From contig JADGDI010000006.1 of assembly GCA_016744975.1 (NCBI GenBank), positions 1 through 53,338 of the forward strand: a stretch of DNA of 53,338 bases, given 5' to 3'. Below the pieces are notes generated by a model. The model had not been told where the DNA came from, did no database searches, and saw only the letters and a list, made by a program, of their open reading frames with translations. The stretch comes from Hyphomicrobiales bacterium. GTDB lineage: Bacteria; Pseudomonadota; Alphaproteobacteria; Rhizobiales; OSC116. Shown in pieces: positions 1 through 9,782 of the stretch. The position numbers were made by a program, and so were the translations under genes. Each line of letters begins with the position of its first letter. Within the stretch, counting starts at the first letter, position 1.

Positions 1-109
1 CACCTGCGGGTTGCACAATATTAGGTTCAACATGCCGATAACCAAGCTCGCTTGCTAATGCAGTTACGCTTTCATTGATATATTTTTCGTAATCTTTTTT
101 ATCATTCAT
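1..109 (-). CDS. hisZ: Partial 5' end of probable ATP phosphoribosyltransferase regulatory subunit (HisZ)
   Basis: Only the first 36 codons are in the window; the gene runs off the left edge. The start is the ATG at 109, preceded by an AAGG ribosome binding site. The peptide starts MNDKKDYEKYINESVTAL and ends with VEPNIVQPAG, which resembles the region of HisZ where the class II synthetase-like fold begins (IQPAD in rhizobial proteins). HisZ is a catalytically inactive HisRS paralogue that activates short-form HisG in histidine biosynthesis. The gene lies 41 bp downstream of hisS on the same strand, which matches the hisS-hisZ-hisG order of many Hyphomicrobiales. The assignment rests mainly on this context because so little sequence is visible. 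Confidence 0.55.
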   Translation of the reverse strand, partial: MNDKKDYEKYINESVTALASELGYRHVEPNIVQPAG

Positions 110-150
110 TATCTTCAACCTTTCATCATCATATTTGGCATTTTTAAAAC

Positions 151-1653
151 TTAATTTTGATGATGGGGTTTTGCCAATATTTTTTTGACATTTTCGACCA
201 ATGTTTCTGATTTAACTAGCATTTGTGCAACTTGTGAGCTGCGCCATTCTTGATTGTCTGCAATATCTTTAGAGGCTTGTGAACCAATGACTAAATCTTT
301 TATGGTAATCTGGCCATTATTGCGTTCATCTTCACCTTGAATGATCACTAGTGGCGCGCCGCGCTTGTCGGCATATTTAACTTGGGCTTTCATGCCGCTG
401 CTGCCCATATAAACCTCGGCGCGGATACCAGCTTGGCGCAATTGCATTGCCATATTGTGGTAAACTGCCCGCTCGGATTTATCCATTACGGTAATAATAA
501 CTGGTGGCATGACCTCTGATTTTTTATGCTTGCCAAGTTTCTGAAGTGCAGCATAGAGCCTACTCACCCCAATTGAAATGCCGGTTGCAGGGATTTCAAT
601 ACCCTTAAAGCGCGCAACCAACCCGTCATAGCGGCCACCGCCGCCAACCGAACCAAAGCGTACTAAATTGCCTTTTTCATCTTTAATCTCAAAGGTTAGC
701 TCCGCTTCCATCACTGGCCCTGAATAATAACCCAAGCCCCGAACAATAGATGGGTCAAAACATATACGATCTTCGCCATAACCTGCGGCGCTGACAAGGG
801 CATTAATTTCGGCCAACTCGGCAATGCCTTCTTGCCCAATTTCGCTGCCTTCAATTAATACTGAAAGGGCATCAAGTGTTGCTTCGTTGGTGTTTTTTCC
901 AGCTTCAACAAAGGCAATGACTTTATCAATCGACGCGGCATTAAGACCAGCACCTTTTGTATAATCACCGCTTTCATCTTTACGGCCATCACCTAGCAAT
1001 AAACGCACACCCGCGCTGCCCAATCGGTCTAGCTTATCCATAGCGCGCATGACGGTGAGGCGACTCTTAACCGATGCATCATCCTCGCCAAGTAGGTTGA
1101 TTTTATCCAGAACACCGTCTAAAATTTTGCGGTTATTCATGCGGATCACATAATCTCCGCGCTTAATATCGAGCGCTTCCATGACATCAGCCCACATCAT
1201 CGCCAGTTCAGCATCCGCTGCCATTTCGGCACTGCCAATTGTATCGGCATCAAATTGTACAAATTGCCTAAAACGCCCTGGCCCTGGTTTTTCATTGCGC
1301 CATACATTACCTGTTTGGTAGCGTCTAAAGGGTTTGGCCAAATGGTCATAATTTTCAGCTACAAATCGTGCGGTTGGGGCCGTTAAGTCATAGCGCAATG
1401 ACATCCATTGCTCATCATCATCTTGTAAGGCAAACACCCCTTCATTTGGGCGGTCTGCATCGGGTAGAAATTTGCCCAAACATTCAGCAAATTCCATAGC
1501 TGGGGTTTCGAGTGGCTCAAAGCCATAAAGTTCATAAATATCGCCAATTTTTTTAATCATTGCTGCCATAGTACGCAATTCATGGGCATGCACATCACCA
1601 AAGCCACGTGGTAATCTTGCTTTTGGACGGAATGATTTTTTCTTTTTGCTCAT
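151..1653 (-). CDS. hisS: Histidine-tRNA ligase
   Basis: Class II aminoacyl-tRNA synthetase that charges tRNA-His in the cytoplasm. The start chosen is the ATG at 1653 ([20 protein letters not shown]), giving 500 residues; an in-frame ATG 90 bp upstream adds a hydrophobic stretch unlike the family. Visible motifs are the N-terminal PRGFGD element, class II motif 2 ([20 protein letters not shown]) with a following QFDADTIG segment, the histidine-binding GLGYYSG and GGGGRYDGL segments, and a C-terminal anticodon-binding domain from about residue 390. The length of about 500 fits the longer alphaproteobacterial form. It lies 138 bp from tadC, so it may have its own promoter, and it is followed by the probable hisZ. 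Confidence 0.95.
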   Translation of the reverse strand: MSKKKKSFRPKARLPRGFGDVHAHELRTMAAMIKKIGDIYELYGFEPLETPAMEFAECLGKFLPDADRPNEGVFALQDDDEQWMSLRYDLTAPTARFVAENYDHLAKPFRRYQTGNVWRNEKPGPGRFRQFVQFDADTIGSAEMAADAELAMMWADVMEALDIKRGDYVIRMNNRKILDGVLDKINLLGEDDASVKSRLTVMRAMDKLDRLGSAGVRLLLGDGRKDESGDYTKGAGLNAASIDKVIAFVEAGKNTNEATLDALSVLIEGSEIGQEGIAELAEINALVSAAGYGEDRICFDPSIVRGLGYYSGPVMEAELTFEIKDEKGNLVRFGSVGGGGRYDGLVARFKGIEIPATGISIGVSRLYAALQKLGKHKKSEVMPPVIITVMDKSERAVYHNMAMQLRQAGIRAEVYMGSSGMKAQVKYADKRGAPLVIIQGEDERNNGQITIKDLVIGSQASKDIADNQEWRSSQVAQMLVKSETLVENVKKILAKPHHQN

Positions 1654-1791
1654 GATAGGCCTGCTGTTGATTATATGCACACGACTTTTAACCCAGCAGG
1701 GTGAGGCTGTAAACCATAAAAGCAGATTTAATCGCTGGCGCATAAGCTAGGGTTAAGTGCTTATCAAGTATAGATGGCTCGGGCTTGGGTT

Positions 1792-2763
1792 TTAGAAGTT
1801 CTTAGAAGCAGTCATAATCGTCGGGCCAAGGATAACCACAAAAATAACGGGTAAGAAAAATAAGATCATCGGCACTGTGAGTTTGGGTGGTAATGAGGCG
1901 GCCTTTTTTTCGGCTCGGGTCATCCGCGCTTCGCGATTTTCGGCTGATATTACGCGTAGTGCAGAACCCAATGGTGTACCATATTGCTCGGCCTGTACCA
2001 AGCTGGTGGTGAGAGATTTAATCTCTTCAAGCCCTGTTCGACGTGCAAAATTTTGATAAGCCTTTTTGCGTGATGATAAATAGGATAATTCTGCAGTTGT
2101 AAGGGCTAGCTCTTCTGACATTTCTACGCTTTGAGCAGCAATCTCTTGGCTTACTTTATTAAACGCACCTTCGATTGCCATACCCGCTTCAACGCAAATT
2201 AGCAACAAATCCATCGTGTCTGGAAATACCATGCGTAATATTTCTTTGCGTTTGGCAATGGCATTAGAAAGGTAGATATTGGGTACATAAAAACCAATAA
2301 TGGTAATGCCAAAAGAATATACCAATTTCATTGTGGTTGTATTGTTACCTTTGCTTAGTGAGAAAAAGTAGATTAATGAGGCAATTAGCAATAAAATGGG
2401 TACTGCTAAACGGAAGAAAAGAAAAACATGAATGGGTGTTTGACCACGAAACCCTGCATTGCGTAATTTATAGACGGTTTCTTCATCTTCAAAAGCTTTG
2501 CGCAAGTTGAATTTTTCAACCACTTTTTTGACAAAGTTGGCCTTGCTTGAGGGCTGTTTTGCTAAGGTTTTTTTGTTCATTTCATCAAGCTGACGCTCGC
2601 GTAGCCGTTTACGCTCATCGGCGACCGACTTCATTCGGGTGTTGAGGTTGTTGTTGGCAAACATTGGCCCTGCTAATGCCATAACGGTAATAAAGCTCGC
2701 AATTCCAACGACGATCATTACGATATTTTGGCTATTGGTCATATAGGCGATAATCGTATCCAT
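1792..2763 (-). CDS. tadC: Tad pilus inner-membrane platform protein TadC
   Basis: Polytopic membrane protein of 323 aa from the type II secretion GspF family. In the Tad/Flp pilus machine it is thought to pair with TadB to form the platform on which the ATPase CpaF drives pilin extrusion. Hydrophobic segments are seen at about residues 15-35, 108-135, 150-165 and 293-315. The T2SSF cytoplasmic helix bundle starts near residue 183 (DTMDLLLICVEAGMAIEGAF). It is the last gene of the cpa/tad run, 9 bp after tadB, so it is almost certainly cotranscribed. No clear Rho-independent terminator was seen between it and hisS. Confidence 0.93.
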   Translation of the reverse strand: MDTIIAYMTNSQNIVMIVVGIASFITVMALAGPMFANNNLNTRMKSVADERKRLRERQLDEMNKKTLAKQPSSKANFVKKVVEKFNLRKAFEDEETVYKLRNAGFRGQTPIHVFLFFRLAVPILLLIASLIYFFSLSKGNNTTTMKLVYSFGITIIGFYVPNIYLSNAIAKRKEILRMVFPDTMDLLLICVEAGMAIEGAFNKVSQEIAAQSVEMSEELALTTAELSYLSSRKKAYQNFARRTGLEEIKSLTTSLVQAEQYGTPLGSALRVISAENREARMTRAEKKAASLPPKLTVPMILFFLPVIFVVILGPTIMTASKNF

Positions 2764-2772
2764 AATGCGCTC

Positions 2773-3768
2773 CTAAATTTTCATATTGATCATTTGACGC
2801 ATTACCAAAACACCACATAGCATCCAGAAAGCTGAGCCGCCAATCATAAAATGCCCTGTGCTGGTGTTGAATAATGGATCCATATAATTGGGGTTCATTG
2901 CACTAATGCCACCCATAATTAAAATAGGCAGGGAGCCAATAATTGCCGCACTGGACTTGGCCTCTGTTGACATAGCATCAATTTTTGCACGCATTTTCTT
3001 GCGCCCTCGAATAATTGTAGATAGCCCCGCTAATGTTTCTGATAAGTTGCCACCCATGGTTTGTTGAATGGAGATAACAATGGCTAAAAAATTAAGCTCA
3101 GACAGCTCAATGCGGTCATTCATCCGAAATAGGCCTTCTTGAATGGTAATGCCCATTTTTTGCTCATCGATTAAAATACCAAATTCACTGCGCAGCGGCT
3201 CTGAACTTTCTTCGGCAATCATTCTAATCGCATCATTTAATGGTAGGCCAGAACGAACTCCGCGCACAACAACGTCGATGGCATTGGGAAATTCACTAAG
3301 GAATTTTTTTTGCCGTCCAGATTTCATTTTATTGAGTACCAAACGTGGAAAGCCTAAGACGCCTATGAATAAAGCCCCTAACGCCACTATTAATGATGCA
3401 TTGAAAATTAAAGCGCCTAAAAAAAACATCACTCCACTCACCAATGATAGGGCGTAAAAAGTGGTCGTTGAAATACCAACACCTGCTTGTAATAGACGTT
3501 GCGGCAAGGTTATTTTTTTGTTGGCCTTATCTTTTTCAGCTTGTTTTAGTTTATTCTGAATTTCTTTACGCTTTTGGTCGCCTTGTTTTACCGCATTGAC
3601 TGACTGGTTGCCATTTGGTGCAACCACACGGTTATTGGAAATATTTTTTTGCCGAACATCTGCTTTGGACTTAAAAAATAATTCATTTAATATGGTGTAA
3701 ATGATTGCTAGCACAGCAAGGCTAATAATAATGGTGGTCGCGATTTTGATAAGTTCGGGGCTAAGCAA
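2773..3768 (-). CDS. tadB: Tad pilus inner-membrane platform protein TadB
   Basis: GspF-like membrane protein of 331 aa, the partner of TadC in the Tad pilus assembly platform. A single N-terminal transmembrane helix (about 5-27) is followed by a lysine-rich cytoplasmic linker, a transmembrane pair at about 100-145, the T2SSF domain from about 160 (FPNAIDVVVRGVRSGLPLND) and two C-terminal helices. Its start overlaps the end of cpaF by 8 bp, which suggests translational coupling with the ATPase gene. The usual T2SSF signature region is intact and the length is normal for the family. Confidence 0.93.
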   Translation of the reverse strand: MLSPELIKIATTIIISLAVLAIIYTILNELFFKSKADVRQKNISNNRVVAPNGNQSVNAVKQGDQKRKEIQNKLKQAEKDKANKKITLPQRLLQAGVGISTTTFYALSLVSGVMFFLGALIFNASLIVALGALFIGVLGFPRLVLNKMKSGRQKKFLSEFPNAIDVVVRGVRSGLPLNDAIRMIAEESSEPLRSEFGILIDEQKMGITIQEGLFRMNDRIELSELNFLAIVISIQQTMGGNLSETLAGLSTIIRGRKKMRAKIDAMSTEAKSSAAIIGSLPILIMGGISAMNPNYMDPLFNTSTGHFMIGGSAFWMLCGVLVMRQMINMKI

Positions 3769-5254
3769 AGTTACCTCCTACAGTGCTTTCAGCAGCGCTA
3801 TTGGTGAGTGCTTCGGCTAATTTTTGATCCTCATTATAATATTTGGCTTTATCCCAGAAATGTGGTTTTACAATACCCGTACTTTGATGCTCGCCAATTA
3901 GTTTGCCATTCGCATCTTCGCCCATAATAACATAATTAAATAAATCCTGTAGAACAATGACATCGCCCTCCATACCGACCACTTCGCTAATGTGGGTGAT
4001 ACGCCTTGAACCATCGCGCAGCCGTGCAGCTTGCACAACAATGTCAACGGCACCTGCAATCATCTCTTTTATAGTAACGCTAGGCAGGTTATAGCCCATC
4101 GAAATCATACTTTCCATCCGCGACATTGCTTCGCGTGGGCTGTTGGCATGCAATGTGCCCATTGAGCCATCATGGCCTGTATTCATCGCTTGCAATAAAT
4201 CAAACGCTTCGGGGCCACGCACCTCACCAACAATGATCCGCTCTGGGCGCATCCGCAAACAGTTTTTAATCAGTTCGCGCATGGTTACTTCGCCTTCGCC
4301 TTCCAAATTGGGTGGACGAGTTTCAAGGCGCACAACATGGTCTTGTTGCAATTGTAATTCGGCTGTATCTTCACAGGTAATTACCCGCTCATCCGCTTCA
4401 ACAAAGCTGGTCATGCAATTAAGCAAAGTCGTTTTACCAGAGCCCGTACCGCCCGATATCAGAACATTACAGCGTGAACGCCCGACGATTTGTAAGATGG
4501 TTGCGCCATCTGGTGTAATGGTGCCGAAATTAACCAAATTAGCCAAGGTCAATTTATCTTTTTTAAATTTACGAATGGTAAGAGTTGGGCCATCAATTGC
4601 CAGTGGTGGCGCGATAACATTTACCCGAGAACCATCAATCAGACGTGCATCACATATTGGGCTGCTGTCGTCAACCCGCCTACCAACTTGGCTTACAATA
4701 CGCTGGCAAATATTCATTAATTGGTCATTGTCTTGAAATCTTATATTGGTCAATTCCATCCGACCTTCGACCTCAATATAGGTTTTTCCTGCGCCATTTA
4801 CCATGATGTCTGCAATGTCATCACGGGCTAATAGTGGTTCTAATGGGCCATAGCCTAATACATCATTGCAAATGTCTTCGAGCAATTCTTCCTGCTCAGA
4901 AATTGACATGACCCCACCTTGAATGATCAAAATCTCATTGACTATGTCTGCAATTTCGGCACGGGTAGAATCGCTGTCCAGCTGCGCCAATTGAGACATG
5001 TCGACGGTCTCAATTAGGGTTTCAAAGACGGTTCGTTTTGTCGCATAATATTCGTCGGTTTTATCACTAATAATTTTTGTAGGGTTTATATCTGGCACAG
5101 GTGTTGAAACTGGGATTTTTGGTGCGCTGGGCGTTATAATTGCACCACTTTGTGCATTAGCCATATCTTGCGAGCCAGCTGTGCTTGGCATAGCCGCAGG
5201 GTTGATTTGTGGTTTTTTCGGTGCGTTACCAAATTCATTACGCTTTCCAAACAT
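3761..5254 (-). CDS. cpaF: Tad pilus assembly ATPase CpaF/TadA
   Basis: Secretion ATPase of the type II/IV (VirB11-like) superfamily, 497 aa, which powers assembly of the Flp pilus at the cytoplasmic face. Walker A (SGGTGSGKTTLLN) lies near residue 270. The acidic and Walker B segments follow (RIIVGEVRGPEAFDLLQA near 345), then the His-box region (GTLHANSPREA). A proline-rich, poorly conserved N-terminal 60 residues precede the conserved N-terminal domain. It lies 11 bp after cpaE and overlaps tadB. All nucleotide-binding motifs look functional. Confidence 0.97.
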   Translation of the reverse strand: MFGKRNEFGNAPKKPQINPAAMPSTAGSQDMANAQSGAIITPSAPKIPVSTPVPDINPTKIISDKTDEYYATKRTVFETLIETVDMSQLAQLDSDSTRAEIADIVNEILIIQGGVMSISEQEELLEDICNDVLGYGPLEPLLARDDIADIMVNGAGKTYIEVEGRMELTNIRFQDNDQLMNICQRIVSQVGRRVDDSSPICDARLIDGSRVNVIAPPLAIDGPTLTIRKFKKDKLTLANLVNFGTITPDGATILQIVGRSRCNVLISGGTGSGKTTLLNCMTSFVEADERVITCEDTAELQLQQDHVVRLETRPPNLEGEGEVTMRELIKNCLRMRPERIIVGEVRGPEAFDLLQAMNTGHDGSMGTLHANSPREAMSRMESMISMGYNLPSVTIKEMIAGAVDIVVQAARLRDGSRRITHISEVVGMEGDVIVLQDLFNYVIMGEDANGKLIGEHQSTGIVKPHFWDKAKYYNEDQKLAEALTNSAAESTVGGNFA

Positions 5255-5265
5255 AGTATTAACCT

Positions 5266-6729
5266 CTAACCTTTAGCCTGTTTTTTTCTTTTAAACATAT
5301 CCATGAGGCTTGACTTACCTGTGGATTGTTGTAATTTTTTCCCGACTATTATTTGTGCCAAATCGTTAAATTGCTCTAATATTCGATCGCTCTTGGTAAA
5401 CTCTTGTATCATTTGACCATTATTTGCTGCAGTACCAAATAATCTAGGGTCATAATTAATCTCGGCACTAATCATCACCCCAACCGTATCTGCAAAATCT
5501 TTTGACTTTATCTCTGGTTTTTTGGTCATTCCGACTTGATTCATGATGATAATTGGATCAACATCATGGTTGCGATTGGCCTTTAGATAGTCAACCAAAT
5601 TTTTGGTGTTGCGCAAACATGCAAGGTCAGGTGTTGCAGTGATGACGATTTGATCGGCCTGGACCATGCAAGTTTTCACCCATTCATTCCAAACATGTGG
5701 CAGGTCAACAATAGAGTTGGAAACGGTTTGCGACATGCAACTAAGCAATTGAGTAATGGCATCAACGCTGATATTATTACCCTTTTCCATATTACCACTA
5801 TTGGCTAGCAGGTTTAAATGGCCCCCATGCTTTAATAACATTTTGTCAATTGTACCTTCATCAATACGTTCAGGGGTTGATAAAAGGTCGGCAATGTCCT
5901 GCATTGGGTCTTGATTGAAATTTAAACCCAATGTGCCAAAAGCGAAATCCAAATCGGCTACGGTTACGCTATCTTGGATGTTATAAGCAATGGTATAGCC
6001 TAAATTATGGGCAATGCTACTTGAGCCAACGCCGCCTTTGGCGCCAAAAAATGCAATTTTTTTACCAAGTGGTGCGCTTTCGGGGTCGTGGTAAATATTA
6101 TACACGCTCTCAATAAAATTAATGGGTGAGGTGGGCAAGACCATATAGTCACTAACCCCCTTTGAAACCAAACCGCGATAGAGCCGAATGTCATTTTCAT
6201 GACCCATGATAAAGACTTTTGTACCACTATCACAAACAGCAGCCAATTCGTCCAACTTTGCCAATAAATCGCTGTATGCCAACCGGCTTTCGATAACGAT
6301 TAAGTTTGGTGTGGGTGCGCTTTGATAAAAGTTAATAGCGGCCACAATACCACCAGCTTGCATGGTAATATGGCTTCGCGACATGCGCCGATCCGCGGCA
6401 CTTAATTGCAATAATTTAGCCGTTGCGGGGGTTTCAAAAAAAGCCTGTAATGATATCTGCGGAATATGCAATGCTTTTTGAATATTCTCTTCTTCAAAAC
6501 TATTATGATCAAAAGCCGGTTCTTGTAGTGCTTGGCGCAGTGGTTCTAGCGTAGCTGTTGAAGTAGCTGATGTAGCGGCGTTAACGCTTTGATCGCCCAG
6601 CGGTGTGCTTTGCACTATGCTAGACTGCTCAACGCTGTTTTCACGAATAATTGGCTCAGCCTGTTTGTTGTTGCTGAGGGAAATATCCATATCACCAGGT
6701 AGATTATCAAAAAAATTATGATCGCTCAT
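5266..6729 (-). CDS. cpaE: Tad pilus localisation protein CpaE/TadZ (MinD-like ATPase)
   Basis: A 487-aa ParA/MinD-family protein that in Caulobacter and relatives targets the pilus secretin to its cellular position. The first 110 residues are variable. A receiver-like domain spans about 115-210, then a MinD-type ATPase starts at about 222 with the deviant P-loop GAKGGVGSSSIA, where the usual Thr is replaced by Ser. The DLDFAFGT segment corresponds to switch I. The C-terminus ends in a basic FKRKKQAKG tail, possibly membrane-associating. The gene overlaps the end of cpaD by 4 bp (ATGA), indicating operonic translation. Confidence 0.93.
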   Translation of the reverse strand: MSDHNFFDNLPGDMDISLSNNKQAEPIIRENSVEQSSIVQSTPLGDQSVNAATSATSTATLEPLRQALQEPAFDHNSFEEENIQKALHIPQISLQAFFETPATAKLLQLSAADRRMSRSHITMQAGGIVAAINFYQSAPTPNLIVIESRLAYSDLLAKLDELAAVCDSGTKVFIMGHENDIRLYRGLVSKGVSDYMVLPTSPINFIESVYNIYHDPESAPLGKKIAFFGAKGGVGSSSIAHNLGYTIAYNIQDSVTVADLDFAFGTLGLNFNQDPMQDIADLLSTPERIDEGTIDKMLLKHGGHLNLLANSGNMEKGNNISVDAITQLLSCMSQTVSNSIVDLPHVWNEWVKTCMVQADQIVITATPDLACLRNTKNLVDYLKANRNHDVDPIIIMNQVGMTKKPEIKSKDFADTVGVMISAEINYDPRLFGTAANNGQMIQEFTKSDRILEQFNDLAQIIVGKKLQQSTGKSSLMDMFKRKKQAKG

Positions 6730-7499
6730 TTTGCCACCTTACTAATTGCTACTTTTTCATCTGAACTTCTTGTTGCACCAGTTGGCGTGCCTTTAATATA
6801 TTTGTTCCATACAATTCTGCGTCGCTCAGCAGAAGCTGGCCCCATTGAACCTGGAGATAATAGATCCCGAGGGTTGGACACCATTGCTGCAATATTATTT
6901 TGATAGGCACAACCAAATGTAGAATAATTTCTATTCGAAAAATTGGTAGCCATATTTTTTTGTATCTTGCCACATTGTTTGGTGGTTGCAACATAGCGGC
7001 CAAATTTCAGGCCAATAGGTGCAGCATCATTGCCGTCAGCATCATATTGATGATAGTCAATCTGCGTGCTAGCAACACCCGCATCATAGAGAATTTTACG
7101 AAGTTTTTTGTGTGCGCTTTTGACTGCTGCACCGTTTAAATGGCCACGAGGTTGCCAAATTTCAAACTTACCTTCGCCTTTATTGACATAGTCCAATATA
7201 AATTGTGCGCTGGCACCCACTTGATTATTGCTTAAACCACCAGATTTTTTTGGTAAAATTAAATCTATCTCTGCCAGTGATTTGTTGACTTTTATTGGAT
7301 GTGTTGCACGGTAATCGGTTAATTTTGTTGCCTTTTGGGAGTTAGCGGTTTGCATGCATGCGCTAAGGCCAATGCTAATGAGGGCGACTGAACTGACTTT
7401 AAACATTTTACGCAGGCCTTTTGACGGCTTAATATCTGAATTTGGCACTTTATTTCCTAAGTGTATTTGCGATAATTTTTTGAGTGTTTTTAAATGCAT
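6726..7499 (-). CDS. cpaD: Tad pilus outer-membrane lipoprotein CpaD
   Basis: CpaD-family protein, probably an outer-membrane lipoprotein that supports the CpaC secretin. A hydrophobic stretch ending in the lipobox LSAC (ALISIGLSACMQTANSQ) lies about 45 residues from the start. The long basic N-terminal part before it is unusual, and the functional start may lie further inside at MFKVSSVALISIGL. The ATG at 7499 is preferred over the ATG at 7511 because GGAGAATGAT gives it a well-spaced ribosome binding site. The remaining domain has the family's conserved region around GCAYQNNIAAMVSNPRDLL. It sits between cpaC and cpaE. Confidence 0.88.
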   Translation of the reverse strand: MHLKTLKKLSQIHLGNKVPNSDIKPSKGLRKMFKVSSVALISIGLSACMQTANSQKATKLTDYRATHPIKVNKSLAEIDLILPKKSGGLSNNQVGASAQFILDYVNKGEGKFEIWQPRGHLNGAAVKSAHKKLRKILYDAGVASTQIDYHQYDADGNDAAPIGLKFGRYVATTKQCGKIQKNMATNFSNRNYSTFGCAYQNNIAAMVSNPRDLLSPGSMGPASAERRRIVWNKYIKGTPTGATRSSDEKVAISKVAK

Positions 7500-7500
7500 A

Positions 7501-8976
7501 TCATTCTCCATCCACTAGGCCAAAGTTGCCAGATAAGTGATTTGCGCTATCAGACCCGCTACGATCACCATCGCCATAAATCGCGTTAATTTGCCCCATA
7601 AAGCTAGACTCAAAATCATTGGCAGTTTTAAAGCCTGTATCAGGGCGTTCAAGTTCTTGCTCATTCACAGGGTCAACCAAATATGGTGTTGCAATAATCA
7701 CTAATTCTGTTTCATTATTTATGAAATCAACACTGCGGAATAATGTGCCTAAAACTGGGATATCCTTAAAGAATGGTATGCCAGAAATTGATCGTTTGGT
7801 TGATTCTTGAATTAATCCAGCAAGGACTAAAGAGCCACCTGTTGGTAGTTCAACCGTTGTGGTTGCGCGCCTTACTTTTATAGCAGGCAGTGATAAATTT
7901 TCATTGATGGCAAATGACCCTTCAGAGGATAATTCACTCACCTCGGTATTTACTTTTAAGCTAATTCGCCCACCCTCAAGTACCACAGGAGTAAACGTGA
8001 GGCCGACACCAAACGGCTTATAATCTACTGATACTGAACGGGTTTCTTTATCATAACCCGCTGGGATTGGGAATTCTCCGCCCGCTAAGAAATTGGCCGA
8101 CTCGCCAGATATTGCAGTTAGCACTGGCTCAGCTAAAGTTTTTACCACGCCAATGGTTTCAAGCGCTTTAATAATAGATGGCGTGCTACCAGCAGAATTT
8201 TTAAAGCTTGTAGAAAGTCCGCTTGTATTGGCGCCAAAAGCGAATGGGTTGCTGTTTGCAAAAGACACAATGGATGACCCAATATTGGCAACGCCGCTTA
8301 TATCAACCCCAAGTTTTTTAACACTACTACGCTGCATTTCAACAATGGTTACTTTCAACATAACTTGTTCACGGGCATTATAAGTCAGCATGTTGATGAC
8401 ATTCTGAGTATCTCCATTCTCACTCGCCAAAGAACCACGGTTGATATATTTGCCAGCAATTGTGACCGCGCGGCCAACTTGTGATGCTGAGCTAACACGG
8501 CCAGATAATACAACATTACCGTTAATGGCCTCCACCTTGATGCGTGAGCCTGGCATTTTACTAGAAAATAATTTAGATAATGCAGCTACATCTGGTTCGA
8601 TGTTTAAAATGATATTGGCAATGCGATGGTTGCGGGCATCAAAATAAATGATATTAGTTGTGCCATGCTTTTTGGCAATGATATAGGACTTACGTGCACT
8701 TCGAGCCACAACTTCTGCAATTTCTGGATTTCCGATTAAGATATCACGCGCGTTGCGCGGCAAATCAATGATAATGCTTTTGTCTTTGCCAAGGTTAATG
8801 GTTCGAGTTACCACATTTTTTGAGCTGGGAATTTTAATAAAACTCTCATCTGCAAAACTAGAACTCACAAAGAACGAGCAAAATAAGCCAAGTAAACTTA
8901 GTAATATTATATTACTTTTCAACCTTCGAAAGCCAGTTGCTGTAATAATATCGGGATAATTCATAGATTTCACCAT
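7501..8976 (-). CDS. cpaC: Tad pilus secretin CpaC/RcpA
   Basis: Outer-membrane secretin channel through which the Flp pilus leaves the cell, 491 aa. A signal peptide is followed by the pilus-formation N-terminal domain (about 55-125, containing LPRNARDILIGNPEIAEVV), a BON/secretin N-type domain (about 130-190) and the secretin core (about 250-440, with VELPTGGSLVLAGLIQES and GIPFFKDIPVLGTLF). The start at 8976 has a weak ribosome binding site; the ATG at 8964 has a better-spaced GGTGA and may be the real start. It lies 3 bp after cpaB. Confidence 0.95.
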   Translation of the reverse strand: MVKSMNYPDIITATGFRRLKSNIILLSLLGLFCSFFVSSSFADESFIKIPSSKNVVTRTINLGKDKSIIIDLPRNARDILIGNPEIAEVVARSARKSYIIAKKHGTTNIIYFDARNHRIANIILNIEPDVAALSKLFSSKMPGSRIKVEAINGNVVLSGRVSSASQVGRAVTIAGKYINRGSLASENGDTQNVINMLTYNAREQVMLKVTIVEMQRSSVKKLGVDISGVANIGSSIVSFANSNPFAFGANTSGLSTSFKNSAGSTPSIIKALETIGVVKTLAEPVLTAISGESANFLAGGEFPIPAGYDKETRSVSVDYKPFGVGLTFTPVVLEGGRISLKVNTEVSELSSEGSFAINENLSLPAIKVRRATTTVELPTGGSLVLAGLIQESTKRSISGIPFFKDIPVLGTLFRSVDFINNETELVIIATPYLVDPVNEQELERPDTGFKTANDFESSFMGQINAIYGDGDRSGSDSANHLSGNFGLVDGE

Positions 8977-8979
8977 TGT

Positions 8980-9735
8980 TTATGACTTTCCATGACGAAG
9001 AATGGTCAGTTTCTTCTTTTGTTTTAAGCCTTGATCGCCGACTATATTGCGATCAGCTAGCGAACGTAAGCTTAGTGTTAAACTGCCTTCATTATTTGCC
9101 ATTGCCAATATTTCGCTTTGTGAGCTACTTAATTCAAGCGTAGCTGTTTTCCCAACCACCACCTGTTGGCCATCTTCTTCTCTAATGGTTTGGTCAATTG
9201 CTAATACTTTGATATTGACTAAAATGGTTCGGGTTTTATTCTGATTTTGTTGGTTTTGCATGGTTAATAAAACGTCAACTTTATCATTGGGTAAAATAAA
9301 CCCACCAGCGCCAGTCTCTGGCGAGATCGGTGTTGATATGGCCCGCATGCCAGGGGCTAACAATGCTGATAATAAACCGCCACCTTTAGGGTCTATCAAT
9401 TTTGAAAATCGAATAGGGTCCCCTTCATCTATTTGAGTTTTTACAACAGAGTCAACGGCTTCTTGCATTTTATTTTCTTGTTCATTGCGTACAATCATAT
9501 TGTCATAAACCATATCTTTTGGCCATTTTTGCCATTTAATATCATCAACACCAACTTTATGACCCATTAACATCATCGTGCTGGCCACCAAAATATCGAC
9601 TGTCTCTGTCTCTTGTATGACCGTCTCAACCTGCGCGATAGGTGCTGGCGTTGAATTTAGGCTATTTGCAAGCATCATTGCGCCAATCGCTGCACCTAGC
9701 GCGACAATAATAATGATTATTTTTGACATATTCAT
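8980..9735 (-). CDS. cpaB: Tad pilus assembly protein CpaB/RcpC
   Basis: Periplasmic protein of 251 aa, anchored by an N-terminal helix (IIIIIVALGAAIGAMMLANSL). A SAF domain covers roughly residues 48-115 (VDILVASTMMLMGHKVGVDDIKW contains its start), followed by the RcpC/CpaB domain with MRAISTPISPETGAGGFILP and a C-terminal strand-rich region. CpaB is thought to connect the secretin with the inner-membrane complex. It lies between cpaA (48 bp upstream) and cpaC (3 bp downstream), and the spacing suggests one transcript. The length is typical. Confidence 0.92.
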   Translation of the reverse strand: MNMSKIIIIIVALGAAIGAMMLANSLNSTPAPIAQVETVIQETETVDILVASTMMLMGHKVGVDDIKWQKWPKDMVYDNMIVRNEQENKMQEAVDSVVKTQIDEGDPIRFSKLIDPKGGGLLSALLAPGMRAISTPISPETGAGGFILPNDKVDVLLTMQNQQNQNKTRTILVNIKVLAIDQTIREEDGQQVVVGKTATLELSSSQSEILAMANNEGSLTLSLRSLADRNIVGDQGLKQKKKLTILRHGKS

Positions 9736-9782
9736 TGTAAAACCTTTATTCCTCTGTGCCTATCTGGCGGTCAATTATTTAT

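Noticed and set aside
1654-1743. Extended start of hisS
   Set aside because: The extra 30 residues are hydrophobic and unlike HisRS; the ATG at 1653 begins the normal N-terminus.
4143-4736. 197-codon frame antisense to cpaF
   Set aside because: It is a shadow of the conserved ATPase gene with no likeness to a known protein.
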